Assembly (NCBI RefSeq): GCF_002215035.1
Contig: NZ_NKFP01000006.1
Coordinates: 1,996,530-2,060,529, forward strand
DNA: 64,000 bases
Reading direction: 5' to 3'
Source: Leptolyngbya ohadii IS1
GTDB taxonomy: Bacteria > Cyanobacteriota > Cyanobacteriia > Elainellales > Elainellaceae
The translations under genes were made by a program, and so were the position numbers. The notes under the pieces were generated by a model. That model ran no database searches. It was not told where the DNA came from and saw only the letters and a list, made by a program, of their open reading frames with translations. This document shows positions 35,006 through 44,282 of the stretch, in pieces (the first letter of the stretch is position 1; every line of letters starts with the position of its first letter).

Positions 35006-37642
35006 TTAATGCAAGGCATGATGGAGCGGTAACGTCAGGGTAAATACCGTGGTGCCTTTCCCCGACTTGACCTGAATCTCCCCCTGCAAATGTTCTACCA
35101 GCTTTTTGACCAGTGCCAGTCCCAAGCCTGTACCGCCCTGCTTCCACGGATCGGCGCTGGGAACACGATAAAACTTATCGAAAATTCGGGGCAACTCATC
35201 GGCAGAAACCTCCGTGCCGGAATTGTGAACCGATAGGAGAATCTTCTGCGGTCTGGGCTGAGACTCAACGCTTGCCCGCAGGATAATCTGTTCGCCCGGC
35301 GGGGTGTATTTGCAGGCATTATTCAGCAGTTCCGCCAGAATGCGATCGAGGCTATCGGCATCGCTCATCAGGATGGGTAGAGGCACCTGGGGAAGTTCCA
35401 GCCGTAAATGCTGCTGACGGTTCTGGGCACGTTCCTGGAAGGGTTCAACCAGGCGAGGCAGCCAATTGAGCAGATCGATCGGTTCCAGGCTGAGTTCGCG
35501 CTTATTGGCTTCCAGTCTTTGCAGATCGAGCAGATCGTTAATCAGGGAAATTTCCCGATCGCACTCCCGATCCAGAATGGTCAAATATTGAAGGGTGCGG
35601 GCATCGGGTTCAAACCCTGCCTGCTGCAAAGCCACCTCCAGCATCCGAATAGACAGCCGCATATTAGACACAGGGGTACGCAGTTCGTGGGAAACGGTGC
35701 TGAGGAATTCGTCCTTCAGGCGGTTTAGCCGCTCCAGTTCATCGATCGCCTGCTGAAGTCGCTGTTCTGCTTGTTTCAACTGGGTAATATCGCGCCCAAT
35801 AATCAGGGCAGATACGACGTTTCCCTGCTCATCTATCTCTGGAACAGCCCAAGACTGGTGATATTGCCTGCCGTCTACTGTGTCGATTGCCAACTCGATT
35901 TTTTGCTGCTCACAGCGATCGAACAGCGGGACAAGGGACTGATGACAAATCGCAGCCACATCAGAGGGGAAGCCAGCCTCAGCTGCGGTTTTGCCCAGAT
36001 AGTCCTGCGGTGGCAGCCCAAAGGCACGGGAAAAACTAGGGCTGACGTAAAGATAGCGTCCTTCGCGATCGAGCCGGATGATCATATCGGGGGAATGCTC
36101 GACCAGGGTGCGATACTCCCGCTCCCGCTGTGCCACGATCGCCTCCGCCCGTTTGCGTTCTTCCTCAACCCGCTTGCGTTCGGTAATGTCCAGACAAATA
36201 CCGCCTACTGCGTAGAGTTCGCCGCGCCTGTTAAAGAGGGGAAATTTGTTGGAGAAAAAAATGCGCTTCTGCTGATGGACTTGCAGCACTTCTTCAACTT
36301 CGATCGGCTTTCTGGTGTCGCGCACCTGCTGAATATGCGCCAGTGCAGCTGCAATATTACAGGCAATGGTGGGATCGTCACTTGCCCAGATATCCTCCAG
36401 CGGTACGCCAATCAATTCCTGCTGCGATAGCCCCACCAGTTCCTCGTAGCGACGGTTGACCATCAGGTGGCGATTTTCGCGATCGAGCAGGTAGATGATC
36501 ATGGGGGAATTGTCCAGAACCGCTCGAAGCTGGCTTTGACTGGTTTGCAGAGCGGATTGGGAGTCCTGTAATTCCTGGGTTCGCTGCTGTACGATCGATT
36601 CTAGTTCCTCATTCAGCTGTTGCAGATCCGCCTGCACGCGGCGATAGTCAGTCAGGTCTTCCGCCAGCAGCAGCAGATGCGGTTCCCCGTTCAGGTCGAT
36701 CGTTTCCGAGGACAGTCGCACCAGGCGTCTCCTACCAGAGCGCAGATGAAACCAGAATTCGATCGGCTTTCCCTTTGTGCTTGCTAGCAGCGCCATCATG
36801 AAATTCCACTCGCCAGGCTGAAGCAGCCCAAGCTGAACCCACGTTTTGCCGATCAGCTCTTCGCGGCTAGAGTCCACCAATTCCAGGTGGCGATCGTTGA
36901 CCTCCACAAAGCAACCGTCTGCCAATCGACTAATGCTAATAGCAAGCGGACTGGCACGAAACGCATGGAAAAACCGTTCCTGCATCTGTTGCAGATGGTA
37001 CTCGTTCTGCTTGCGCTGCGTGATATCGGTCTCAATGCAGGTGATCAGCCAGCAATTTTTGGATGCGTCGTACTGGGAAGTGAGATTTGCCTGAAACCAG
37101 CGCAGCTTACCGTCTTTACCGCAGAACCGATATTCCACCGACAGGAAAGCCTCTGTCATCAGGGCATCCAGGGCAGGGAGGACGATCGCTTCCAGATCCT
37201 CCGGGTGAACATTGGAAAGCCAGTAGGAGGGGTTTGCTTCCGCTTCTGCCACGCTGTAGCCGTACACCGCTTCCCAGTCGCCCAATCGCTGGTCGTAGAC
37301 AATCGATCGATCGGGATAGAGGCGAAACCGCAGCATGACCGCGTTGACCCGGTTAATGCCACGATTCTGCTCAGGTTTCAGGGGGTTTCCCTGCTGGGTC
37401 TGCCCTAAATCCTGCCAGTTGCGCTGAACCCAGTCTGCAACCTCGTGCAGAACGCCCGTATCTAACTGAAGCTGCTCTGCTAGATTTTCGGTGCCCTTTG
37501 CACGGATTGCATCGGAGTTTTCAGCTTGTGCAAGACTGCATTTTAGGCGATCGAGCCGCTGGGCTATACTTCTCAGCGAATCTACAATACCTTCTGGGAC
37601 AGCTTCAGGATTTCTGACCAAAAAATGACCAAAATGAGTCAC
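35006..37642 (-). CDS. Multi-PAS sensor histidine kinase
   Basis: 878 residues, soluble. The N-terminal helical region (about 1-100) may be an RsbRD-like sensor. Four PAS domains follow: near 105-220 (VYGYSVAEAEANPSYWL), 222-340 (FHAFRASPLAISISRLADG), 365-490 (LRAVLDNSPMIIYLLDRENR) and 500-620 (YRTLVEHSPDMIIRLDREGR), each with PAC-type tails. Then HisKA with phospho-histidine in DEFLSTVSHELRTPVSNM, and HATPase with LLNNACKYTPPGE (N box) and GGTGLGLALVKKLVEH (G2). No TM or receiver domain, so a partner regulator must be elsewhere. Signal unknown. Start ATG 37642 on the minus strand. Confidence 0.92.
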   Translation of the reverse strand: MTHFGHFLVRNPEAVPEGIVDSLRSIAQRLDRLKCSLAQAENSDAIRAKGTENLAEQLQLDTGVLHEVADWVQRNWQDLGQTQQGNPLKPEQNRGINRVNAVMLRFRLYPDRSIVYDQRLGDWEAVYGYSVAEAEANPSYWLSNVHPEDLEAIVLPALDALMTEAFLSVEYRFCGKDGKLRWFQANLTSQYDASKNCWLITCIETDITQRKQNEYHLQQMQERFFHAFRASPLAISISRLADGCFVEVNDRHLELVDSSREELIGKTWVQLGLLQPGEWNFMMALLASTKGKPIEFWFHLRSGRRRLVRLSSETIDLNGEPHLLLLAEDLTDYRRVQADLQQLNEELESIVQQRTQELQDSQSALQTSQSQLRAVLDNSPMIIYLLDRENRHLMVNRRYEELVGLSQQELIGVPLEDIWASDDPTIACNIAAALAHIQQVRDTRKPIEVEEVLQVHQQKRIFFSNKFPLFNRRGELYAVGGICLDITERKRVEEERKRAEAIVAQREREYRTLVEHSPDMIIRLDREGRYLYVSPSFSRAFGLPPQDYLGKTAAEAGFPSDVAAICHQSLVPLFDRCEQQKIELAIDTVDGRQYHQSWAVPEIDEQGNVVSALIIGRDITQLKQAEQRLQQAIDELERLNRLKDEFLSTVSHELRTPVSNMRLSIRMLEVALQQAGFEPDARTLQYLTILDRECDREISLINDLLDLQRLEANKRELSLEPIDLLNWLPRLVEPFQERAQNRQQHLRLELPQVPLPILMSDADSLDRILAELLNNACKYTPPGEQIILRASVESQPRPQKILLSVHNSGTEVSADELPRIFDKFYRVPSADPWKQGGTGLGLALVKKLVEHLQGEIQVKSGKGTTVFTLTLPLHHALH

Positions 37643-37767
37643 AGCGGGCTAGAAAGGGTGGAAGGTCATCTCTCTAGCCTAATCGGGTCTCCGCATCTGG
37701 CAATCGGGAGAATACTGAAATTATCTCTGAGCTTAATAAAAATTTATAGCAATCTAACTGTTCAAGG

Positions 37768-37953
37768 TTAGGCGGATTCCGGCACATCTGCCTTAACGGC
37801 AACTGGCTCTACGAATTCATCGATCGGCAGTCCTGAAATATCGAGTTCTTCGTTGGGAGGCTCTTGCACGTCTTGCAGGCTGTAATCGTCCAGCAGTTCG
37901 CTGGTTGAAGGATCTCCCGCTGGGTGGCGTTCGCCGGATGGATCAGGCATCAT
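37768..37953 (-). CDS. Small acidic hypothetical protein
   Basis: 61 residues, not recognised. Sequence is Pro/Glu/Asp-rich (SLQDVQEPPNEELDISGLP) and has no TM or signal. GGGGA lies 4-8 nt before the double ATG (37953/37950), and it fills a gap that would otherwise be empty. Low-complexity acidic content may be chance, so confidence is modest. Confidence 0.4.
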   Translation of the reverse strand: MMPDPSGERHPAGDPSTSELLDDYSLQDVQEPPNEELDISGLPIDEFVEPVAVKADVPESA

Positions 37954-38136
37954 ATTTCCCCTTTATTTCTAATTCCCATCTATTCTTTTAACAGTTAGCG
38001 ATCGAGTTCAAAAAGAATCTCCTGAACGGCTTACATCAACCCTCAGGAGATCCTTACTAAGACAGAATTTTAACGGCTAGTCAGCATTCGCCTTTTTATC
38101 GGTTTTACTTTCCCTTGTCTGTCTCTCCGTATTTCA

Positions 38137-38679
38137 CTATACTTTCGCCGTCGTCTTCATCCGATCGTCACCAAATACAGAACCGTCGGGTTGCAGCGAT
38201 TGACCTTCGATAAAGGAGCGCAGCATCCACGCCATTTCCTCGTGCTGTTCCATAATGGCAGTCAGGAAGTCCGCCGTACCCTGATCGTGGAATTCTTCAT
38301 CGCACTGATCGATGTGTTCCCGCAGACCGCGAATGATTTGCTCGTGATCGTCTACCAGGAGGGACACCATTTGGGTGGCAAGGGGGATCTGACCCGGCTC
38401 TTCTTTGATGATCGATCGCTCAACGAAGCCTGCTGCGGTGCCGATCGGGTAGCCGCCCAGCGCCCGAATCCGTTCTGCAATTGCGTCGATATTTTCCGTT
38501 AGAATTTGGTACTGCTCATCCCACAGTTCATGCAGGGAGCGAAACTGAGGACCCACCACATCCCAGTGAAACTTTCTGGTTTTAACCAGCAGCAGATAGG
38601 TATTCGACAAATCTTGATTCAGCAGTTCAATGACACCTTTGCGCTGTTCTTCGCTCAATCCAATGTTAATCTTACGCAT
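38137..38679 (-). CDS. dps: Dps family DNA-binding ferritin
   Basis: 180 residues. Dps dodecamers oxidise Fe(II) with peroxide and store iron while protecting DNA. The inter-subunit ferroxidase ligands are visible in KFHWDVVGPQFRSLHELWDE (two His, Asp/Glu) and EQYQILTENIDAIAERIRAL. The segment HDQGTADFLTAIMEQHEEMA forms the last helix. The C-terminal tail (SVFGDDRMKTTAKV) is basic at the end. Start ATG 38679. Cyanobacteria carry several Dps paralogs; which one this is cannot be said. It is close to uvsE on the same strand (gap 115 nt upstream), a plausible stress-response neighbourhood. Confidence 0.93.
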   Translation of the reverse strand: MRKINIGLSEEQRKGVIELLNQDLSNTYLLLVKTRKFHWDVVGPQFRSLHELWDEQYQILTENIDAIAERIRALGGYPIGTAAGFVERSIIKEEPGQIPLATQMVSLLVDDHEQIIRGLREHIDQCDEEFHDQGTADFLTAIMEQHEEMAWMLRSFIEGQSLQPDGSVFGDDRMKTTAKV

Positions 38680-38794
38680 CGCTTAAGTTCCTAGCAATTA
38701 CTCCATTACCAGTTCAACAAATTTCCCCTGGAAAGAGCATCAACCTACAGAGAGATCACCGTTTTGGCAAATTCTCTGCTTTTTTCAGGATTTG

Positions 38795-39880
38795 CTACAC
38801 CATTTGTTCCACGATCGCCTCTTCTATTTCCTCCGAGAGTTCCATGACTTCGGGGGATTCCTCTTCAATGATTAATTCATCAATTGATTCATCGGAAACC
38901 ACAGGCGCATATTGCACCATTGCATCAGGCGAACCCTTAATCCACTCTGCTTGCAGTTTAGCGATCGCCTCTTCCTTTTGCTTTGCCTCCACTTCGATCC
39001 AGGGAACCGATCGATAGCAGCTCGGCATGAGGGTAATTAGATCGCTGTGCCGCTGGTCGCGAAAGAACTTGTCGCCGTTGGAAATATGGACAAGCTGCCA
39101 TTCAGGATTTGCCCAGGTTTGTCGCGCCGCCGCCAGCATTTCTGCCACGCTGGGATCTTCGTAGGTATCCACGCCTTCGTGAATCACATGATGATGGGCA
39201 TCAAACACCATTGCCACCCCTGTCGCCTGACAAACCTCGAAAATCTGGCGAGCATCGTAGGTGTACTCATCGTTTTCCAGCGTCAGCCGCAGCCGAATGT
39301 TATCCGGTAAACTGCGGATCGTTTCAATCAATCGCTCTGCCCGATCGCCCTTTCCTCCGTGGATATTCATCAGCGCCCAGGGAGATTGGGGCAGTCCCAG
39401 CATATCCAGCACCCGCGCATGGGTGGACAGAATTTTAATGCTATTTTCAATCACCTCTGGACGATCGGAGTTCAGCACCACAAACTGATCAGGATGCAGC
39501 ACGAGCCGCACGCCCAGCTTTTCTGCCCGTTGACCCACTTCACGCATCGGTTCTGCAAATTCCGGCAGGATCGCCTCCCCCACCGTATCGTCCGCAAAGG
39601 GAAACATTCCCGACCCCATGCGATAGAGCGGAATTCCCTGACGGTGGCAGTATTCGATCGCCACACCCAACCGTCGCAGGTTTTCGGCATAGAGTTCGCG
39701 GAGAATTTGCGCTTGCTCCTCCAGTTCTAGCTGCAATAGCCGTTTGCGGGTTGTGGTCTTGAACCGTACATCCTTCGATGCCGTAATGCAGACCAGTCCC
39801 AACTTAGGAACGATCGTCCCCGTTGAGGGGGTAGCGGTTGCAGTGGAGAGCAACGGTTGCACAGGCAATTCATTTTCCAT
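38795..39880 (-). CDS. uvsE: UV DNA damage endonuclease UvsE/UvdE
   Basis: 361 residues. UvdE nicks DNA 5' to UV photoproducts, an alternative excision-repair start. TIM-barrel metal ligands are visible: IPLYRMGSGMFPFADD, VRLVLHPDQFVVLNSDRPE, LMNIHGGKGDRAER, LTLENDEYTYDARQ, VFDAHHHVIHEG, LVHISNGD and WIEVEAKQKEEAI. The N-terminal 20 residues are a low-complexity extension. The 40-residue acidic tail (ESPEVMELSEEIEEAIVEQ) is unusual and probably disordered. Start ATG 39880, upstream of which lies a 5 x 13-bp tandem repeat (39939). Light or UV induction is plausible but not shown. Confidence 0.93.
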   Translation of the reverse strand: MENELPVQPLLSTATATPSTGTIVPKLGLVCITASKDVRFKTTTRKRLLQLELEEQAQILRELYAENLRRLGVAIEYCHRQGIPLYRMGSGMFPFADDTVGEAILPEFAEPMREVGQRAEKLGVRLVLHPDQFVVLNSDRPEVIENSIKILSTHARVLDMLGLPQSPWALMNIHGGKGDRAERLIETIRSLPDNIRLRLTLENDEYTYDARQIFEVCQATGVAMVFDAHHHVIHEGVDTYEDPSVAEMLAAARQTWANPEWQLVHISNGDKFFRDQRHSDLITLMPSCYRSVPWIEVEAKQKEEAIAKLQAEWIKGSPDAMVQYAPVVSDESIDELIIEEESPEVMELSEEIEEAIVEQMV

Positions 39881-39938
39881 AGCCGCAGTTCCAAAAGCGA
39901 TCCGAAGATTTGTTAGCAGGTTTTATTTTCAGGTTCTG

Positions 39939-40003
39939 TTTACAAGCTTTATTTGCAAGTTCTATTTGCAAGTTCTGTTTGCAAGTTCTGTTTGCAAATT
40001 TTC
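39939..40003. repeat. 13-bp tandem repeat, five units
   Basis: Units TTTACAAGCTTTA, TTTGCAAGTTCTA, TTTGCAAGTTCTG, TTTGCAAGTTCTG, TTTGCAAATTTTC, starting 59 nt upstream of uvsE. The rest of the 39881-40244 gap is AT-rich with no other feature. Confidence 0.9.
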
Positions 40004-40244
40004 AATTTTTACTGGTGCATGGCAGCATCAGCGTTTAATGATGTTTTTAAGAATGCTTTCTCAACGTAACGAACGGTAGAACGATCGCCCTCTACCTTTT
40101 GAAGCTTTTAGACTCGAAGCCGCAGGTCAGGTGAACTGGAAATGTCTATTATTTGTTTGGAAACATCGTGCTGTTGATAGATCTTTAACAATGCATTAAC
40201 CATTTCTCTCCCTGGATAGAGAGACAATTTAAGAGGGAGTCCGG

Positions 40245-40430
40245 ATGATGGGATTAGGTTATATTGCTGGGGCGAGTAGCACGACTGCCTATGTCCTTAT
40301 GTTTGCCCGCTCTGGTTTAACCGTCATGACACCGCCAAACTTTTTCCAAAACAGTTTTTCCCAGGACATTCTTTTAAGGACAGTCTGCACTGTCGGACTT
40401 TTCCTGATAACCCCCATGTCTCTGGGATAA
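40245..40430 (+). CDS. Doubtful small membrane-type ORF
   Basis: 61 residues (MMGLGYIAGASSTTAYVLMF... TVGLFLITPMSLG) with two weak hydrophobic stretches. AGAGGGAG lies 8 nt upstream. It is not recognised and may be chance, since it lies in the 5' region of a histidine kinase gene. Confidence 0.25.
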   Translation: MMGLGYIAGASSTTAYVLMFARSGLTVMTPPNFFQNSFSQDILLRTVCTVGLFLITPMSLG

Positions 40431-40452
40431 TTTAAGACAGTTTAAAGACGCC

Positions 40453-43400
40453 GTGAATGATCCTCTGAATCACTCCGCTAACTGCGAGATCAATCCAGTT
40501 GAGACTCTTCGGAATAGCGACAGTAGACGCTCGCACTTTAATGGAATGAACAAAATCCACCCGCAAACGCTGCAAGTTCTAGAACAAATGACGGATGGAT
40601 TTATTGCGATCGATCTATCCGAGCGAACACAAAATGGAAAAACGAGCGGGGTTGTTCACTACGTTAATCCAGCCGCTGCAAAACTGTTGTGCTGCGCTGC
40701 GGAATCGCTGGTGGGGTTAGCAGGTCATGAACTTTGTCAGGAAGTTGGGATAGAGCCTGCTGCTGAAAAGCTTCAGCAAGCGATCGAAACCGGGGCAGAA
40801 AGTGAGCTTGAGACGTTTATTCCCGCACTGCGGATCTGGCTCGAAATTCGTATCTATCGATCGCCCAGTGAACTCTCGGCAGAATCCCCAAGTGAACTCA
40901 CCGTTTATTTGCGTGATATCACTCAGGTTAAACAGCAGGAGGCAATTCGGCAACAGCGGACAGAACAGCTCCGGGAACAGCAGTGGCTGCTTGAGCAAGT
41001 TACGGAGATGATTCCCGGCATTCTCTACATTTACGATCTGCTCGAACAGCGCAACGTTTATGTGAATTCCCATATTTGTCAGTCCTTAGGCTATACGCCC
41101 GTCGAAATTCAAGCGCTGGGCGATCAACTCTTTCTTGAACTGGTGCATCCAGACGACTTGCTCAAATTTCCGGAACAGATTGCCCGACTTCAGACGCTAG
41201 CGGACGGCGAACTGCTGGAGAACGAATATCGGATGCGTCACCGCAACGGAAAATGGCTCTGGTTTAATGGCAGAGATACGGTGTTTAGCCGCACTCCCGC
41301 TGGACAGGCGAAGCAGATTTTGGGCAGTGCCTTCGACATCACGAACCGCAAGCATTTAGAGCAAAAGCAGCAGTTTTTGCTGGAACTCAACGACTCAATG
41401 CGCCTCCTGAGCGAACCAGAACAGGTCATTCAAGTCACCGCCACGCTGGTTAGCCGCTACTTTCAGGTCGATCGATGCATCTACGGCGAAGTAGACACTT
41501 CGGAAGAATTGCTCATCATCCATCCGCAAATTTGTCATGGCGTTATCAATTCTGCGACCCATTATCGAATGGCAAACTACAGCGCTATCTGTTTAGAAGA
41601 GCTAAAGCAGGGCAAGACTGTTGCCATTGAGAATGCCGAGACCGATGAACGCTGTGCCGATTACCGGAGGGCACTGGCGGCAGAGCAAACCCTCTCGACG
41701 CTAGCCGTTCCTCTGATTAAACAAAACCATCTGGTTGCTATCTTTAGCCTCAGCCATTCCCAGCCCCACCCCTGGACGACAGCAGAAATCCACCTGGTCG
41801 AGGAAATCGCCGATCGCATCTGGTTTGCTGTGGAAACTCTGCGAACCCAGCGTGCCCTGCGCCAGAGTGACGCCCGCTTTCAGCGATTGGCACATAACGT
41901 CCCCGGTGCTATTTGTCGCTATGTACGCGATGCAAACGGCAAGGACTCCATTCCCTACATCAGTCCAAGCTGCCGCACCCTGTTTGAAGTAGAACCGGAA
42001 ATGCTCCAGCAGGACATTACCGTTTTGTGGCAAATGCTGCATCCGGACGATCGCGAAGAGCTAGTGCAGGTGATCGAAGAATCGATCGCGACGGGTGAAC
42101 CGATCCAGTGGGAAGGACGCTATTTGCTGCCGTCGGGCAAGCTGAAATGGGTAAGGTACGCTTCCCGCCCCGATCGCCTGCCGGATGGCTCGATTCTCTG
42201 GGATGGCGTCGCCACGGATGTCACGCCGCAAAAGACCCAGGCAGCAGAACGGGAAAGACTTCTGGCACAGGCGCAGCAGTATGCCCAGCAGCTCGGCGGC
42301 TTAACCGATGCCGCGATCGCTATTAACGGTGTCCTGTCGGTGGAGGAAGTACTGCAAGTGATCACCCTCCAGGCACGATCGATTATTGGTGCCCACCAAG
42401 CCGTCACGGTTCTCAAAACGGGCGACACGCTGGAAGGAGCCATCTATAACATCTCCATGTCCGAAAAGTATCGCGACTGGTCAGGCTATAGCGCCAAACC
42501 CACGGGACAGGGCATCTATGCGATCGTTTGTCAGACCAATCAGCCCACCCGCATGACCCAGGCAGAACTGGAGTCCCATCCCCACTGGCAAAACTTTGGC
42601 GCAGAAAACGGCAAACATCCCCCCATGCGAGGTTGGCTGGCAGCACCGCTGATTCGACGAGACGGACAAAACCTCGGTCTGATCCAGCTTTCCGATAAGC
42701 ACCAAGGCGACTTCACCGATGCCGATGAGGATATCCTGATGCAGCTCGCGCAGATGGCATCCGTGGCAATCGAAAATTCCCGCCTCTATGCCGCCGAACA
42801 GTCTGCCCGCACCCAGGCAGAAGCCGCGAACCGGATCAAAGACGAGTTTCTCGCCGTCCTCTCCCACGAACTGCGATCGCCCCTGAATCCCATTTTGGGC
42901 TGGGCAAAACTCCTGCGCGAACAGCAGCTCGACCGCACCGCCACCGATCGCGCCCTGGAAATTATCGAACGCAACGCCAGACTCCAAACTCAGCTGATTG
43001 AAGACCTGCTCGACGTGTCCCGCATCCTGCGCGGCAAAATGAGCCTGACAATTAGCGAAGTTAACCTCAAGGACACGATCGAAGCGGCGATCGAAACCGT
43101 CCGTCTTGCGGCTCAGGCAAAAGCTATCCACATCCAAACCGATCTTGCTCAAGAAAATGCGATCGTTGCAGGTGACGCCAACCGTTTGCAGCAGGTGATC
43201 TGGAATCTCCTCTCTAATGCGGTGAAGTTCACGCCCAGTGGAGGCAGAGCGGAGGTGAGGTTGGAACGGGTGGTGGGAAGGGAATGGGGAGTGGGGAGTG
43301 GGGAGCAAAGGAGATGGGGAAATGGGGAGATGGGGAGCAATCAACCGGATAAAATCACAGATCGCCTCTCATTCCCTCAGTCGCTCATCCTGCAACCCTC

Positions 43401-44139
43401 GCAATCCTCGCAATCCTCGCAATCCCCCACTCCCTCACTCCCAACTCCCGACTCCCCCTTCTTTGCCCAAATCACCGTCATCGACACCGGAAAAGGCATC
43501 CACCCCGACTTTCTACCCTACGTGTTTGACTACTTCCGGCAGGAGGATGGAGCAACGACGCGCCAGTTTGGCGGGCTGGGATTGGGACTGGCGATCGTCC
43601 GACATCTGGTGGAGCTGCACGGCGGGACGGTGAGAGCCTTTAGCGAGGGAGAAGGCAAAGGGGCAACGTTTGTGGTGAGGCTGCCGCTTTTGGGAAGCAG
43701 GAAAGCAGGAAAGCAGGGGAGCGGGGAAGAAATCGGTGCTTCTGATTCTTCAGTGCTTCATCCTCTCAGCGGGATGCGAATTCTGGTAGTCGATGATGAT
43801 GACGATACGCGGGAGCTGGTGACTTATGCCCTCGATCGAGCTGGAGCCGTTTCCACTGCGGTTAATTCAGCAAAGGCGGCAATTCAGGCGATCGCGCGAT
43901 CGGAGTTCGATTTGTTGATTAGCGATATTGGAATGCCGGAAATGGACGGCTATATGCTGATGCGCCAGATTCGATCGCTTTCACTTAAGAATGGCTTTCT
44001 GCCCGCGATCGCCCTGACTGCCTATGCCAGTGAAATGGATCAGCAGCAGGCAATGCAGGTGGGATTTGCCCGTCATGTATCGAAGCCAATTGACCCGGAG
44101 GAGCTGGTGCGGGTGGTGGTGGCGGTAGTGGCTGGGTGA
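40453..44139 (+). CDS. Hybrid sensor histidine kinase (PAS/GAF) with receiver; repeat insertion in the ATPase domain
   Basis: 1228 residues from GTG 40453; ATG 40546 (MNKIHPQTLQ) is an alternative start. Order: PAS near 35-150; PAS-3 type near 170-300 (VYVNSHICQSLGYTPVEIQ, LVHPDD, WLWFNGRDTV); GAF near 310-460; PAS near 470-600; GAF near 610-780; HisKA near 796 (DEFLAVLSHELRSPLNPILG); HATPase from 906 (WNLLSNAVKFTPSGG ... ITVIDTGKGI ... GLGLGLAIVRHLVE); receiver from 1108 (ILVVDDDDDTRELVTYALD, LISDIGMPEMDG). Residues about 940-1003, between the N and G1 boxes, are a Gly/Ser/Gln/Pro-rich insert coded by short repeats. It may still fold, because such loops tolerate length. Soluble; signal unknown. 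Confidence 0.9.
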   Translation: MNDPLNHSANCEINPVETLRNSDSRRSHFNGMNKIHPQTLQVLEQMTDGFIAIDLSERTQNGKTSGVVHYVNPAAAKLLCCAAESLVGLAGHELCQEVGIEPAAEKLQQAIETGAESELETFIPALRIWLEIRIYRSPSELSAESPSELTVYLRDITQVKQQEAIRQQRTEQLREQQWLLEQVTEMIPGILYIYDLLEQRNVYVNSHICQSLGYTPVEIQALGDQLFLELVHPDDLLKFPEQIARLQTLADGELLENEYRMRHRNGKWLWFNGRDTVFSRTPAGQAKQILGSAFDITNRKHLEQKQQFLLELNDSMRLLSEPEQVIQVTATLVSRYFQVDRCIYGEVDTSEELLIIHPQICHGVINSATHYRMANYSAICLEELKQGKTVAIENAETDERCADYRRALAAEQTLSTLAVPLIKQNHLVAIFSLSHSQPHPWTTAEIHLVEEIADRIWFAVETLRTQRALRQSDARFQRLAHNVPGAICRYVRDANGKDSIPYISPSCRTLFEVEPEMLQQDITVLWQMLHPDDREELVQVIEESIATGEPIQWEGRYLLPSGKLKWVRYASRPDRLPDGSILWDGVATDVTPQKTQAAERERLLAQAQQYAQQLGGLTDAAIAINGVLSVEEVLQVITLQARSIIGAHQAVTVLKTGDTLEGAIYNISMSEKYRDWSGYSAKPTGQGIYAIVCQTNQPTRMTQAELESHPHWQNFGAENGKHPPMRGWLAAPLIRRDGQNLGLIQLSDKHQGDFTDADEDILMQLAQMASVAIENSRLYAAEQSARTQAEAANRIKDEFLAVLSHELRSPLNPILGWAKLLREQQLDRTATDRALEIIERNARLQTQLIEDLLDVSRILRGKMSLTISEVNLKDTIEAAIETVRLAAQAKAIHIQTDLAQENAIVAGDANRLQQVIWNLLSNAVKFTPSGGRAEVRLERVVGREWGVGSGEQRRWGNGEMGSNQPDKITDRLSFPQSLILQPSQSSQSSQSPTPSLPTPDSPFFAQITVIDTGKGIHPDFLPYVFDYFRQEDGATTRQFGGLGLGLAIVRHLVELHGGTVRAFSEGEGKGATFVVRLPLLGSRKAGKQGSGEEIGASDSSVLHPLSGMRILVVDDDDDTRELVTYALDRAGAVSTAVNSAKAAIQAIARSEFDLLISDIGMPEMDGYMLMRQIRSLSLKNGFLPAIALTAYASEMDQQQAMQVGFARHVSKPIDPEELVRVVVAVVAG
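43274..43461 (+). repeat. In-frame repeat insertion inside the kinase ATPase domain
   Basis: G-rich units (GGGGAGT, ATGGGGA, about 43283-43340) on the left, then CAATCCTCG tandem units (43397-43427), then C-rich CCCACTCCCTCACTCCC (from 43425), the rough inverse of the left part. The whole is 188 bp and keeps the frame. Confidence 0.8.
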
Positions 44140-44149
44140 GGGGGTGATT

Positions 44150-44191
44150 GGATGGGTGGATGAGTGGATGAGTGGATGAGTGAATGGGTAA
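44150..44191. repeat. Octanucleotide tandem repeat TGGATGRG
   Basis: TGGATGGG, three TGGATGAG and a diverged TGAATGGG, beginning 11 nt after the kinase stop. Same unit as 16919-16946. Confidence 0.8.
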
Positions 44192-44282
44192 TACCAGGGA
44201 GTGATGTCTGATTAGGGTTGAGGATTAACGATCGATTTAGGAATTTGGTGCCTATCTTTCGTGTCGTTATCCTGGAATCGCC

